A stretch of DNA of 64,000 nucleotides from Paenibacillus borealis (GTDB lineage: Bacteria > Bacillota > Bacilli > Paenibacillales > Paenibacillaceae), in assembly GCF_000758665.1 (NCBI RefSeq), contig NZ_CP009285.1, positions 6,262,001 through 6,326,000 of the forward strand, written 5' to 3'. The first letter of the stretch is position 1, and each line of letters opens with the position of its first letter. The position numbers were made by a program, and so were the translations under genes. Under the pieces are notes generated by a model. The model made no database searches and was not told the DNA's origin. It was given only the letters and a program-made list of their open reading frames with translations. This document shows positions 37,454-46,250 of the stretch, piece by piece.

Positions 37454-38410
37454 CTAGATTTGATATTTCGCCTTGAATATCTCAAGTGCCGGCAGCTCTA
37501 CGACGGCCCCCGTATATTGCAGCTTATACGCACTGACCGCCAGCCCGAACTGCAGCGCTGTGCGCACCGTATATCCTTTGACTAGCGCCGTATAGAAGCC
37601 GGACCAGAAGGCATCTCCTGCCCCCGTCGTATCCGTCACCTGCGCAGCCAGCGTATCAAGCTTCACCGTTTCCCGGCCGTTTGAGACAAGCGCCCCGTCT
37701 TTGCCCAGCGTCAGAATGACCAGCTTCACGCCCAGGTCCAGGAACTTCTGCAGCTGATTCTCCGGCGTGTCCTTCCCGAACAGCCGCTCGGCATCGTCTT
37801 CCGACGGCTTGGCAATATCGACAAGCGGCAGGATCGATTGTATATATTTAACCCCGTCCTCCCTTGTATCCCATAATGCCGGATGGTAGTTGGGATCAAA
37901 GCAGACGAGGACCCCGTGCTGGCGGGCATCCCGGATCATCTGCTCCACCGCCGATCTTACCGGCTGCCTGGACAGAGGCCAGCTGGAGAAATGGACGATC
38001 TTCGTCCGGAGCAGGGCTGCGCGTAATTCCTCTGTGTAGGTGAGCCGGCAATCCGCTCCCCGGTAGAAGACCGGGATTGGCGTGGACCTGCTCTTGGTCA
38101 CGACTACCAGACTGGTTGCTTCGTCCACAAGCTGTATACAGCTTGTATCCATATCCGCCCTGCTTAACTGCTCTACCAGAAACTGTCCAAGTCCATCCGT
38201 CCCCACTGCGGAGGCCGCAAGCGCGCGGATGCCCAGCCGTTTCGTATTCATGGCGATATTGGCCGGCGAGCCTCCGAAGTAGCGGCGATACGTGCCATTT
38301 TCAATAGAATCACCGTAATCGTCCGATATCATGTCCACCAGCAGTTCCCCGACAGTTAGAAGATCCAGGTCAGTCTCTTTAAATTCCACGGTATGCTCAA
38401 ACTCAAACAT
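37454..38410 (-). CDS. PfkB-family carbohydrate kinase (fructokinase)
   Basis: The 318-residue kinase has the PfkB N-terminal region (LTVGELLVDMIS, FGGSPANIAMNTKRLG) and the C-terminal signature DTTGAGDAFWSGF with the catalytic Asp. Next to a sucrose phosphorylase it most likely phosphorylates the released fructose, sending both halves of sucrose to glycolysis. ATG 38410 follows GGGGGG; an ATG six codons earlier lacks a site. It is 13 bp upstream of the phosphorylase and cotranscribed. Confidence 0.87.
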   Translation of the reverse strand: MFEFEHTVEFKETDLDLLTVGELLVDMISDDYGDSIENGTYRRYFGGSPANIAMNTKRLGIRALAASAVGTDGLGQFLVEQLSRADMDTSCIQLVDEATSLVVVTKSRSTPIPVFYRGADCRLTYTEELRAALLRTKIVHFSSWPLSRQPVRSAVEQMIRDARQHGVLVCFDPNYHPALWDTREDGVKYIQSILPLVDIAKPSEDDAERLFGKDTPENQLQKFLDLGVKLVILTLGKDGALVSNGRETVKLDTLAAQVTDTTGAGDAFWSGFYTALVKGYTVRTALQFGLAVSAYKLQYTGAVVELPALEIFKAKYQI

Positions 38411-38451
38411 GGGTATCCCCCCATTCATTCATCTATAGATACGGCTTTAGC

Positions 38452-39300
38452 TCAGCGCTCCTGGTTGTGCTTCTTGTAGGACATGGGAGAAGTCCCCGTC
38501 GCATTCTTAAACAGCTTGGAGAAGTAGAGGGAATCCGTGATGCCCACGGAAGCCGAAATCTCCTGAATATTGAGGTCCGTCTTCTGCAGCAGCACCTTGG
38601 CGTTCTGGATGCGGGTTTTGCTGATATATTCCGGGATCGAAATCCCGGTAATCCGCTTGAAGTAGCGGGACAGGTAGGAACGGCTGTAGTTGACATGCTT
38701 GCACAGCATATCCACATCAAGATGCATGTAATAATTCTGCTCAATAAAAAGAACAGCCTGCTGCACCACGCTTTCGGAGCCTGTCCGCATGCCGGCCTCA
38801 CCGTAATGCTTCGCACCCTGCTCAACCAGATGGAAAATATGCAGCAGATAGCTGATGCACAGCAGCTGCCCGTCCCCGGCCTCCGGAAGCTCCTGGATCA
38901 GCAGCAGCATTTTGTTAATGATGGTATGCGTGGCAATTCCCGCGAGGCAGCAGTGATTAATATCCAGCCCCATCAGGCTCAGATAGTAAGGTATATGCTG
39001 GCCGCCAAAGGAGACCCACATGATTTCCCACGGGTCCTCCGGATCGGCATAGTAAAAATGCTTTTCCCTGGGAATCAGGATAAACATATCTCCCTCGTTC
39101 AGCATTTTGTTGACATGGTCGCCCTGGGTTAAATAGCCCTTGCCGCTGAGGACAAACACCATTTTATAGGTCTCCAGGACACGCGGGCCTACGACATGTT
39201 CTTTGCCGCACTTCCGGTGACCGGCCCAGGTAATATAGGCGGACTGCTCCATTTGTGTTTTGGTCGGTGTGTAAAAATGCTGTACAATATGATCTTTCAT
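38452..39300 (-). CDS. AraC-family transcriptional regulator
   Basis: The 282-residue protein has an N-terminal cupin sensing domain (GDMFILIPREKHFYYADPEDPW) and a C-terminal pair of helix-turn-helices (HVNYSRSYLSRYFKRITGIS, LNIQEISASVGITDSLYFSKLF). It starts 118 bp after the sialidase gene, past a terminator, and heads the kinase-phosphorylase operon, so it probably activates sucrose or alpha-glucoside use. The ligand is inferred. Confidence 0.9.
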   Translation of the reverse strand: MKDHIVQHFYTPTKTQMEQSAYITWAGHRKCGKEHVVGPRVLETYKMVFVLSGKGYLTQGDHVNKMLNEGDMFILIPREKHFYYADPEDPWEIMWVSFGGQHIPYYLSLMGLDINHCCLAGIATHTIINKMLLLIQELPEAGDGQLLCISYLLHIFHLVEQGAKHYGEAGMRTGSESVVQQAVLFIEQNYYMHLDVDMLCKHVNYSRSYLSRYFKRITGISIPEYISKTRIQNAKVLLQKTDLNIQEISASVGITDSLYFSKLFKNATGTSPMSYKKHNQER

Positions 39301-39378
39301 TTCCGTTTCACCCCAACAAGTTGCCGTAATTTAGGTCTCTCACTGTACAGCACCGCTTTTTCGTTGTCAACCGAACCC

Positions 39379-39399
39379 AAAAAGCCCCATAAAGGGGCT
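39379..39399 (-). terminator. Terminator of the acid-sugar operon
   Basis: AGCCCC (39383-39388) pairs with GGGGCT (39394-39399); five T follow on the minus strand. It separates the sialidase-like gene from the AraC operon. Confidence 0.8.
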
Positions 39400-39418
39400 C
39401 AGCCCGGCAGCAGTCCGG

Positions 39419-40546
39419 TTATTCGGCCCCGGTAACCCACTGCTCCGTGAAGGAGATGAATTTCATCGTACGGCGGTTGCCGAAGGAATAGGCTGCATGC
39501 AGACTTCCGTCCGCAGCCTGCATGATGCACGGATATTCGTAGCGGCGGTTGCGGATTAAGTTCTTGTGCCCGCTGAAGCCTTCACCGGTCTCCACATGGC
39601 GGCGGTACGGCCAGGTTCTGCCCTCGTCCTCTGAAAGGGCTACAGTGACAGGACAGCGTTCAAACGGCCAGACGGTAATATCCGGCTTGTCATTGAAGCG
39701 CAGATCATTGTAGATTATGGCGAGCTTGCCGCTGGCAAGCTTGATGGCGGAAATGCTGGAGTTGTTGTTCGGCAGCTCAGTGCGTGCCGGTTCCGTCCAG
39801 GTCTCGCCGTTGTCGTCTGATTTCGCATAATAAATATTGTCCGCCGCACGGCTGCGGAACAGCCCGACCAGCTTCCCGGGCGCCATCTCAAGCACGTTGC
39901 AGTGCACACGGCCGCGGCTGCCGGGAACCTCGACGCTGCGCCAGGTGGCGCCCTCATCGTCGGAGATGTTCATGACTGTAATATCGCTGCCGTTGCGGGT
40001 ATCGTCATTGAAGCAGATCCAGTTCTCGAAGATCCATCTTCCGCTGGAGAGAATCTGGATTTTCTGGCGGCAGAACGAGCCTTCACGCGCAAACATGACC
40101 TCCGCCTCCCCCCAGGTCAATCCGTTGTCCCTGGAAACCTTGCGGTAAATCTTGGAGGTATACTGCAGGTTGAACTCCGGCGGTTCGTCGGCCGTCCGGG
40201 CCCGCTGGGCCGTGTACATCACCCACAGCTCGCCGTTCGGATGAAGGAACAAGGACGGGTTCTGCTCACTGAAGCCGTTGTCATCGGAGATTCTCACCGC
40301 AGGCGTCCAGGCGTCTGCACCGGCATTCAGGCGGGACATCACGATGCTGACATCCGAGTTGCCTTCATCCGAGCCGGCAAACCAGACGCAGAGCAAATCG
40401 CCATTAGGCAGCTCCTGCAGGTCGCAGGCATGGCTGGTTTCGAAACCGCAGGGCAACAAAGATTCCACCAGTCCGAGCCGGCGGTTGAAATACAGCTTTC
40501 CGTCTTCCGTAAGGTCGTTCAATTCAATCATTGGATTATTTAACAT
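39419..40546 (-). CDS. Sialidase-like BNR-repeat protein
   Basis: The 375-residue protein is a predicted six-bladed propeller with four Asp-boxes (SRDNGLTW, SDDEGATW, SDDNGETW, SEDEGRTW) and an early FETSHACDLQELPNGDLLCVWF segment typical of COG4692/4409 predicted sialidases. It has no signal peptide, so it would act in the cytoplasm on an imported oligosaccharide. Despite the family name no other sialic-acid catabolic gene is near, so the substrate is open. ATG 40546 has better spacing to AAGGAG than the adjacent ATG 40549. It is the last gene of the importer operon. Confidence 0.8.
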   Translation of the reverse strand: MLNNPMIELNDLTEDGKLYFNRRLGLVESLLPCGFETSHACDLQELPNGDLLCVWFAGSDEGNSDVSIVMSRLNAGADAWTPAVRISDDNGFSEQNPSLFLHPNGELWVMYTAQRARTADEPPEFNLQYTSKIYRKVSRDNGLTWGEAEVMFAREGSFCRQKIQILSSGRWIFENWICFNDDTRNGSDITVMNISDDEGATWRSVEVPGSRGRVHCNVLEMAPGKLVGLFRSRAADNIYYAKSDDNGETWTEPARTELPNNNSSISAIKLASGKLAIIYNDLRFNDKPDITVWPFERCPVTVALSEDEGRTWPYRRHVETGEGFSGHKNLIRNRRYEYPCIMQAADGSLHAAYSFGNRRTMKFISFTEQWVTGAE

Positions 40547-40626
40547 CATGTGCTCCTTTGGTTAGCAGATTGTGGATTAGCGGATTGCGGGGGTTAACCG
40601 GACGGCTCCATGCAGGCAAGACAGGC

Positions 40627-41502
40627 TTACTTCACGGAACCGATCAGAATCCCTTTCTTGAAGTACTTCTGTACGAACGGATAGATCAGCACGATCGGCA
40701 CCATCGCTACGAAGATAGCTGCAGCCTTCAGGTTGCCCGGGTTCAGCATTATGCCGTCCTGGATAATCGTGCGGAAGGCCGTATTGGAATCCCCTGAGCT
40801 GATGACCAGCCGTTTCAGCATGACCTGAATCGTCTGCAGGTTGGGATTCTGCAGGTAAATGAGCGGCATCAGATACTGGTTCCAGATAAACACGGCGTAG
40901 AATACGCCGATTGTGGCCAGAATCGGTTTGGATATAGGGAGAAAGACGCGGCTCATGACCTGGAAATCGTTGGCGCCATCGATTTTGGCTGCTTCCTCAA
41001 GCTCAGTCGGCAGACCGTCCAGGAAGGTCTTGGTAATAATCAGAAACTGCACATTGATTGCATTGGGAATGATCATAACCAGCCAGTTGTCCACGAAGCC
41101 AAGCTTGTTCAGGACGATATAGGCCGGAATAATTCCCGCTTCAAATACCCAGGTGAACACGAACAGGCTCATGATCAGAAAACGCCCTTTAATCTGCTTG
41201 CGGGACAATACATAGGCCGTCATATATGTCAGCAGAAGCGCAACAACGGTGCCGACTGCCGTATAGATGCCCGAATTCAGCAGACCGCGGAAAATGCCGA
41301 GGCTCGAATTCGTCAATATATATTGATAGGCTTCAAAGTTGGGGTTCTTCGGGAAGAACACGACGTCCCCTGAGGCGATGCTTCTTCCATCGCTGATAGA
41401 CAGAAAGAATATATACAGGAAAGGATACGTGCAGATAAGAGCGATCAATAGCAGAAAAATATTGTTGCAGATGTCGAACAGGCTGATCTTTGTTCTCATC
41501 AT
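40627..41502 (-). CDS. Carbohydrate ABC transporter permease (LplC/YtcP-like)
   Basis: The 291-residue permease has six predicted helices and the inner-membrane EAA loop (LEEAAKIDGANDFQVMSRVFLP) that contacts the ATPase. The end segment VQKYFKKGILIGSVK is typical of YtcP/LplC. It pairs with the next permease and the lipoprotein upstream. No ATPase gene is nearby, so a shared MsmX-type ATPase is likely, as in other Bacillota systems of this class. Confidence 0.93.
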   Translation of the reverse strand: MMRTKISLFDICNNIFLLLIALICTYPFLYIFFLSISDGRSIASGDVVFFPKNPNFEAYQYILTNSSLGIFRGLLNSGIYTAVGTVVALLLTYMTAYVLSRKQIKGRFLIMSLFVFTWVFEAGIIPAYIVLNKLGFVDNWLVMIIPNAINVQFLIITKTFLDGLPTELEEAAKIDGANDFQVMSRVFLPISKPILATIGVFYAVFIWNQYLMPLIYLQNPNLQTIQVMLKRLVISSGDSNTAFRTIIQDGIMLNPGNLKAAAIFVAMVPIVLIYPFVQKYFKKGILIGSVK

Positions 41503-41514
41503 CCTTCTCCTTTC

Positions 41515-42486
41515 TCAGAATAGCCGCGTATCGGAATATTTAGTGGACAACTTGTTGGTGCCGATAACCAGAACGTAGGCGACGAGGGATTTCAGCAGAT
41601 TGACTGCTGTGCCGTAGCTGTATTCCGGGAATCCCGTGCTGGCGAAAGCCAGGCGGTAGACATAAGTCTGAATGACGTCAGCCGTCTCATAGACGCTTTG
41701 ATTGTACATAAGCAGAATCCGGTCCAGATCGACCGTGAAAATGTTGCCGACGCTGATAATCAGCATGATGGCAATCGTCGGCTTAAGCGAGGGCAGCGTG
41801 ATGTGCAGCATCTGCTGAAAGCGGCTGGCGCCGTCCAGTGAAGCCGATTCATAAATGGATGGATCAATAGCCGCCATTGCAGCAATATACACGATGGCCG
41901 AATAGCCGAAGGTCTGCCATACCTGAAGCAGCACATAGTTGCTGCGGAACCATCCCGGTTCAGCCATGAAATAGATGGTATCCAGGCCAAAGCGGGCCAG
42001 AATATCATTAACAAGGCCGGTCGAAGGCGAGAGCAGCGTGTACAGAATGCTGACCATAACAGCCGAAGAAATGAAATAAGGCAAAAAGCTCAGTGATTGC
42101 ACGCTCCCTTTGATCCAGCGTACCCTTACCTCGTTCAGCAGGAGGGCGAACAGAATCGGAATGGGGAACGTGAATAAGAGGGAATAGAAGGCGAGAATAA
42201 GCGTGTTTTTGACAAGGGTCCAGATATACGGGTCCTCAAAGATACGCTGAAAATGCTCCAGACCGACAAAGGGACTGCCCAGAACCCCGCGGAAGGCGCT
42301 GAAATCCTGAAAAGCGATAACCATGCCGCCCAGAGGAGCCAGCTTGAACAATACCAGGCTGATCAAACCGGGCAACAGCATGAGCAGCAGCAGCTTGTTC
42401 GTATTCATATAGGCAAGAAACCGGCGCATCACCGTTTTACGGGGAAGAGGCGTCATTCCTTCACTTGTTATCACTTTGTCCACCAC
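41515..42486 (-). CDS. Carbohydrate ABC transporter permease (LplB-like)
   Basis: The 323-residue permease has six helices and the EAA-type loop (YESASLDGASRFQQMLHITLPSL). It resembles LplB and its relatives (WIKGSVQSLSFLPYFISSAVM). The start (GTG 42486) is uncertain because the site is weak. Twelve bases separate it from the second permease. Confidence 0.92.
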   Translation of the reverse strand: MVDKVITSEGMTPLPRKTVMRRFLAYMNTNKLLLLMLLPGLISLVLFKLAPLGGMVIAFQDFSAFRGVLGSPFVGLEHFQRIFEDPYIWTLVKNTLILAFYSLLFTFPIPILFALLLNEVRVRWIKGSVQSLSFLPYFISSAVMVSILYTLLSPSTGLVNDILARFGLDTIYFMAEPGWFRSNYVLLQVWQTFGYSAIVYIAAMAAIDPSIYESASLDGASRFQQMLHITLPSLKPTIAIMLIISVGNIFTVDLDRILLMYNQSVYETADVIQTYVYRLAFASTGFPEYSYGTAVNLLKSLVAYVLVIGTNKLSTKYSDTRLF

Positions 42487-42520
42487 CCATTTGATCTGTA
42501 GTTAAATCCTGTATTAAGGA

Positions 42521-42552
42521 GCCGCGCCGTCCCTTCAAGCGGACAGCGCGGC
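42521..42552 (-). terminator. Attenuator-like hairpin between binding protein and permease
   Basis: GCCGCGCCGTCC (42521-42532) pairs with GGACAGCGCGGC (42541-42552) just after the binding-protein stop, with no U tract. Such hairpins commonly stabilise or attenuate so that binding protein exceeds permease. Confidence 0.5.
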
Positions 42553-42564
42553 CGGTGCTGCTGT

Positions 42565-44136
42565 TTATTTGTACATGGCGTCGTATGCTTCTTGCTGAAG
42601 GGCTACAATCTTCTTATAGCCTGCTGTTTCCATTTCGCCGAGGAAGGCATCCCATTCGCTCATCGGGCGTTTGCCATTGACGAATTCGGTGACTCCGGCG
42701 GTAACCGCCTCATTGACCTTAGCGGACAGATCAGCCAGCTGCTTGGCCTGCTCAGCCGTGTACGTTACCTGTACGCCGGTTTTCAAATTTTCATCCGTGA
42801 ACAGCTCAAGTGCAGCATTGCGTACAAGCTCGGTGTTCCAGGAGTAGAATGCATCGTTGTCGATCGGCTTCACAAAGGTAAGACGGTCATTGAGGAAAGA
42901 CCAGCGCGGTTCCCCGGCAGGCGTGGCCTCCTGCTCCGAGAAGTCCACGGTGTACTGCTTCTTTCCGCCCTCATCTTTATAGCTTTCCCCTTCAACGCCC
43001 CATGAAACAAGCGTTTGGCCTTCTTCGGAATACAGGTAATCCAGGAATTTGATAATCGTCTCCGCTTTGTCCTTACTGTCTGCATTAATAACCATTGCTC
43101 TCAAGGTGTTGTACTGGGTTTCTGTGGTCTGCACGGAAGGATTGCCGTTCAGATCTTTCAGATAAGGCAGGATGGCAATGTTATAGTCCGGATCGTTGTC
43201 CGGCCCGCCGTTATCCATGAACCACGATGGACGGGTCAGATAGTCATAGCTGATGGAGCCTTGTCCGGTCAGCATTTTGGATTCCCAGCTTTCCTCCGTG
43301 CCGGAGCCTGCTACCCATTCCGGATCGATCAGGCCTTCACTATAGAGCGTTTTGTACCACTCTACCATCTTCTTGTATCCGTCGGAATACAGGTCCGTGC
43401 CGGTTTTACCATTGGCGTACACACCTTTGGATATGCCGTCATCATAGCTCGCAGCGGCATTGAATGCGCTCTGGAAGCGGATATAGCCTTCACGGCCGAC
43501 CATCGGATAGTAATTCTTATCATCCTTGCCATAATACGCTTTCAATTTACGCATCGCATCGGTCAGCTCATCAATCGTCTGCGGAGCCTTGGTAATGCCA
43601 GCCTTCTCAAAATGATCGGCGCGGTAGAAGATGAAGTCTGCAAAAAGCGGAGCCTCGGCAACCAGTCCATAAATTTGTCCGTCTTTATTGCTGATCAGCG
43701 TTTTGTAATTGGGGTTCTTCTCAATATAGCTCTTGATATTGGGTGCGAATTCATCAATATAGGGAGACAGATCGACAAACGCGCCTTGGGCCCCGTATAC
43801 GGTAGCCTGCGAGACGGACACGATGCCTGAATCAGGGAAGGTGCGGCTGATAATTTTCTGGTCAACGGAAGCGTAATACTCATCGTCGTTGGAGCCGCCG
43901 GGAACAAATTCGACGGTCGTGCCGGTTGCCTTTTCCACGTATGGGTACCACTTGTCCTCCTGCAGCCAGTTAATAAATTTATCATGCATTAAATAAGAAA
44001 AGCTGCTGCTTCCTTCACCGCTCCCGCTTCCGTTGTCAGAGGTGTCCGGTTTGGCATTTTGTGAGCAGCCGGCCAGTACGGACCCGGACGCAAGCAGAGC
44101 GGCAAAGACCAAATAAAACGCTTTCTTTTTTCTCAT
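42565..44136 (-). CDS. ABC transporter solute-binding lipoprotein
   Basis: The 523-residue protein has a lipoprotein signal with the lipidated Cys24 (SGSVLAGCS), so it captures substrate on the outer membrane face. The mature part follows the large LipO/YtcQ-type solute-binding fold (segments YPYVEKATGTTVEFVPGGS and MVINADSKDKAETIIKFLDY). GAGGGGGAAC precedes the ATG. It is the first gene of the importer and lies after a palindrome-rich control region. The ligand is presumably an oligosaccharide processed by the downstream sialidase-like protein or upstream enzymes. Confidence 0.93.
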   Translation of the reverse strand: MRKKKAFYLVFAALLASGSVLAGCSQNAKPDTSDNGSGSGEGSSSFSYLMHDKFINWLQEDKWYPYVEKATGTTVEFVPGGSNDDEYYASVDQKIISRTFPDSGIVSVSQATVYGAQGAFVDLSPYIDEFAPNIKSYIEKNPNYKTLISNKDGQIYGLVAEAPLFADFIFYRADHFEKAGITKAPQTIDELTDAMRKLKAYYGKDDKNYYPMVGREGYIRFQSAFNAAASYDDGISKGVYANGKTGTDLYSDGYKKMVEWYKTLYSEGLIDPEWVAGSGTEESWESKMLTGQGSISYDYLTRPSWFMDNGGPDNDPDYNIAILPYLKDLNGNPSVQTTETQYNTLRAMVINADSKDKAETIIKFLDYLYSEEGQTLVSWGVEGESYKDEGGKKQYTVDFSEQEATPAGEPRWSFLNDRLTFVKPIDNDAFYSWNTELVRNAALELFTDENLKTGVQVTYTAEQAKQLADLSAKVNEAVTAGVTEFVNGKRPMSEWDAFLGEMETAGYKKIVALQQEAYDAMYK

Positions 44137-44250
44137 TATTAGTTCCCCCTCATAGTGTAATCTGAAAAACTAGGAGTGTCTGTATGACTAGTATCTCACG
44201 ACCCAAGTAGAATATTAATGCAAAAATAGCTATAACTCATGGAATATTGC

Positions 44251-44290
44251 GCACAAAATCTATTTTGTGCTACTCATTTTAAAAATGAGT
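44251..44290 (-). promoter_or_regulatory. Two perfect palindromes upstream of the binding-protein gene
   Basis: GCACAAAAT-CT-ATTTTGTGC (44251-44270) and ACTCATTTT-A-AAAATGAGT (44272-44290) lie back to back 115 bp upstream of the gene. They are AT-rich and lack a U tract after them, so operators are more likely than terminators. The cognate regulator is not known. Confidence 0.45.
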
Positions 44291-44320
44291 TGCAATTTGC
44301 AATAGTATAGTTAAAAAAAT

Positions 44321-45211
44321 TTACAGTAAGCCTCTATCCGCATAACCGGCCACCATCTTGCGTACTTCCTCCAGCGCCTGAGGGGTGAGCGGAGCCACAG
44401 GCCGCCGGGCCGGACCTGCCGGCAAGCCGATTTCATCCAGCACAGCCTTCAGCACTGAAGGCAGGGTGCCCAGTGCGAAGGCGGCACGCAACTCACGGAG
44501 GACGCGCTGCGCCTGCTCGGCCTGCTCATATTCGCCGCGGAGCCAATGCTCGTAAATCGCCACCACCGTCCCGGGGAAAATATTGGCCGTTGCAGCGATA
44601 GCCCCCGCGCCTCCAGCCATGAGCGTGGATAAGATAAGCGAATCCGTTCCGGCAAGCACGGAGAAGGATTCCGGTGTGCGGTCGATCAATTGCAGGATGT
44701 TATCGAAGCTGCCGCTGCTGTCTTTGATGCCTACGATATTCGGCAATTCTGCAAGCCTGGATACAGTCTGAATGCTAAGGGTATTGCTTGTACGGGCCGG
44801 AATCGTGTACAGTACGATGGGCAGCGAGGTCTCGCCTGCTACAGCTTCAAAATGGTATTGCAGTTCCGCCTGCGTGTAGGTCAGGAAATAAGGCGTAATC
44901 ACAGAAAGCGCATCCGCCCCCGCCTGCTCCAGTTTTTGCGCAAGGCGGCGGGTCTCGCCCGTTCCGGAGCAGCCTGCCCCGGCATACACAGGCACGCGGC
45001 CCCGTACCTCATCGATGACGATTTGCGCTACCGCCAGCTTTTCTTCAAAAGAAAGATTAAAGAATTCGCCGTTGGTTCCCAGACAGAACAGGCCGTGTAC
45101 CCCGGCATCAATATAACGGTTGACCATCTTCCGCAGCGCCTTCTCATCAAGCTCCTCCCGCTGATTCAGCGGAGTGACCATAGCAGGTATAATCCCCTTC
45201 ACTTCCAGCAT
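44321..45211 (-). CDS. Dihydrodipicolinate synthase/N-acetylneuraminate lyase family aldolase
   Basis: This class I pyruvate aldolase family includes DapA, NanA and sugar-acid aldolases. The 296-residue protein has the GTNGEFFNLSFEEK phosphate/carboxylate loop, Tyr in VLYTIPARTSN and the Schiff-base Lys in IKDSSGS. The ATG at 45211 is chosen by family N-terminus (MLEVKGIIPAMVTPL). In this operon an aldolase or dehydratase for a deoxy sugar acid is more likely than lysine synthesis. It lies between pdxA2 and the importer. Confidence 0.88.
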   Translation of the reverse strand: MLEVKGIIPAMVTPLNQREELDEKALRKMVNRYIDAGVHGLFCLGTNGEFFNLSFEEKLAVAQIVIDEVRGRVPVYAGAGCSGTGETRRLAQKLEQAGADALSVITPYFLTYTQAELQYHFEAVAGETSLPIVLYTIPARTSNTLSIQTVSRLAELPNIVGIKDSSGSFDNILQLIDRTPESFSVLAGTDSLILSTLMAGGAGAIAATANIFPGTVVAIYEHWLRGEYEQAEQAQRVLRELRAAFALGTLPSVLKAVLDEIGLPAGPARRPVAPLTPQALEEVRKMVAGYADRGLL

Positions 45212-45248
45212 GCTCTCCCGTCCTTTCCTATTGAATTCAGAATATAAT

Positions 45249-46250
45249 TTATATGCCTTGCGGGGCCAGCTCCACAGCGGAGTGAAGCGCCGCCAGCATG
45301 CTTCTCTCATCGGCAACACCCGTTCCCGCGATATCAAAAGCCGTGCCGTGATCAACGGAAGTACGGATGATGCCGCCCTTCAAGCCAATAGTGATATTAA
45401 CGCCAGCTTCGATACCCAGCACCTTGATCGGCGTATGCCCCTGGTCGTGGTAGCAGGCGACGACGATATCAAAGTCTCCCCGCATCGCTCTATAAAAAAG
45501 TGTGTCCGCCGGAGCCGGACCAAATACATCCATCCCTTCCGCACGCGCCTTCTCCACGGCCGGAAGCAGCTTCTCTTCTTCCTCCCCGTTCCCGAACAAG
45601 CCGTTCTCCCCGGCATGCGGATTGATTCCGCATAAGGCAATGCGCGGATGCTCATTGCCCGCTGTCCGCAGCACCTGATCCGCCAGTTTCAGCACATTGT
45701 ACGTCCGCTCCGGCGTAATCATCTCCACGGCCTTGATCAGCCCGACATGGGTCGTCAGGTGAATGACCTTGAGGCGGTCGGTGGACAGCATCATTGAGAA
45801 ATCCTCCGTCTCCGTCAGCTTAGCCAGAATTTCGGTATGGCCGGGATAGAGATGCCCTCCCTTGTGGAGCGCCTCCTTATTCAGCGGAGCGGTACAAATC
45901 GCCTGGACTTCACCGGCCTTAGCCAGTTCAACAGCCTTGGCAATATAATGAAACGCCGCATTGCCTGCCGCTGCAGACAATTGGCCGAAAGCTACAGCGT
46001 CCGGAAGGAGATCCAGGCTGATGCAATCAATGGTGCCTTGCCGGAATAACGCCTCCGAGGCTCCGGCTACCGGGCGGATAACCATTTCATCCCGGCCGGA
46101 GACGGCGGCTGCCCGCTCTAGCGTTCCGGCATCGCCGATGACGACCGGCCGGCACATCTCATAAACTTCAGGGTGCGATAACGCTTTGACAATAATTTCA
46201 GGCCCGATTCCGGCTGCATCCCCCATCGTAATGGCAATAATTGGCTTCAT
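45249..46250 (-). CDS. PdxA2-type four-carbon acid-sugar phosphate dehydrogenase
   Basis: The 333-residue protein belongs to the PdxA family with metal-binding His residues in HVGLIKAVEM, NPHAGENGLFG and YHDQGHTPIKVLG. Beside a DUF1537 kinase it is better read as PdxA2, which oxidises and decarboxylates D-threonate or D-erythronate 4-phosphate to dihydroxyacetone phosphate. Pyridoxine synthesis is less likely. Its ATG overlaps the kinase stop by 4 bp, so the two act in sequence. The exact acid is unknown. Confidence 0.88.
   Translation of the reverse strand: MKPIIAITMGDAAGIGPEIIVKALSHPEVYEMCRPVVIGDAGTLERAAAVSGRDEMVIRPVAGASEALFRQGTIDCISLDLLPDAVAFGQLSAAAGNAAFHYIAKAVELAKAGEVQAICTAPLNKEALHKGGHLYPGHTEILAKLTETEDFSMMLSTDRLKVIHLTTHVGLIKAVEMITPERTYNVLKLADQVLRTAGNEHPRIALCGINPHAGENGLFGNGEEEEKLLPAVEKARAEGMDVFGPAPADTLFYRAMRGDFDIVVACYHDQGHTPIKVLGIEAGVNITIGLKGGIIRTSVDHGTAFDIAGTGVADERSMLAALHSAVELAPQGI

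Noticed and set aside
39419..45211. Sialic acid (nan) operon
   Set aside because: A sialidase-like and a DapA/NanA-family protein are present, but there is no ManNAc kinase, epimerase or NagA/NagB. The DUF1537 kinase and PdxA2 point to acid sugars.
45249..46250. PdxA of vitamin B6 synthesis
   Set aside because: Members of the Bacillota usually make B6 by PdxST, and the overlap with a DUF1537 kinase indicates the PdxA2 catabolic role.
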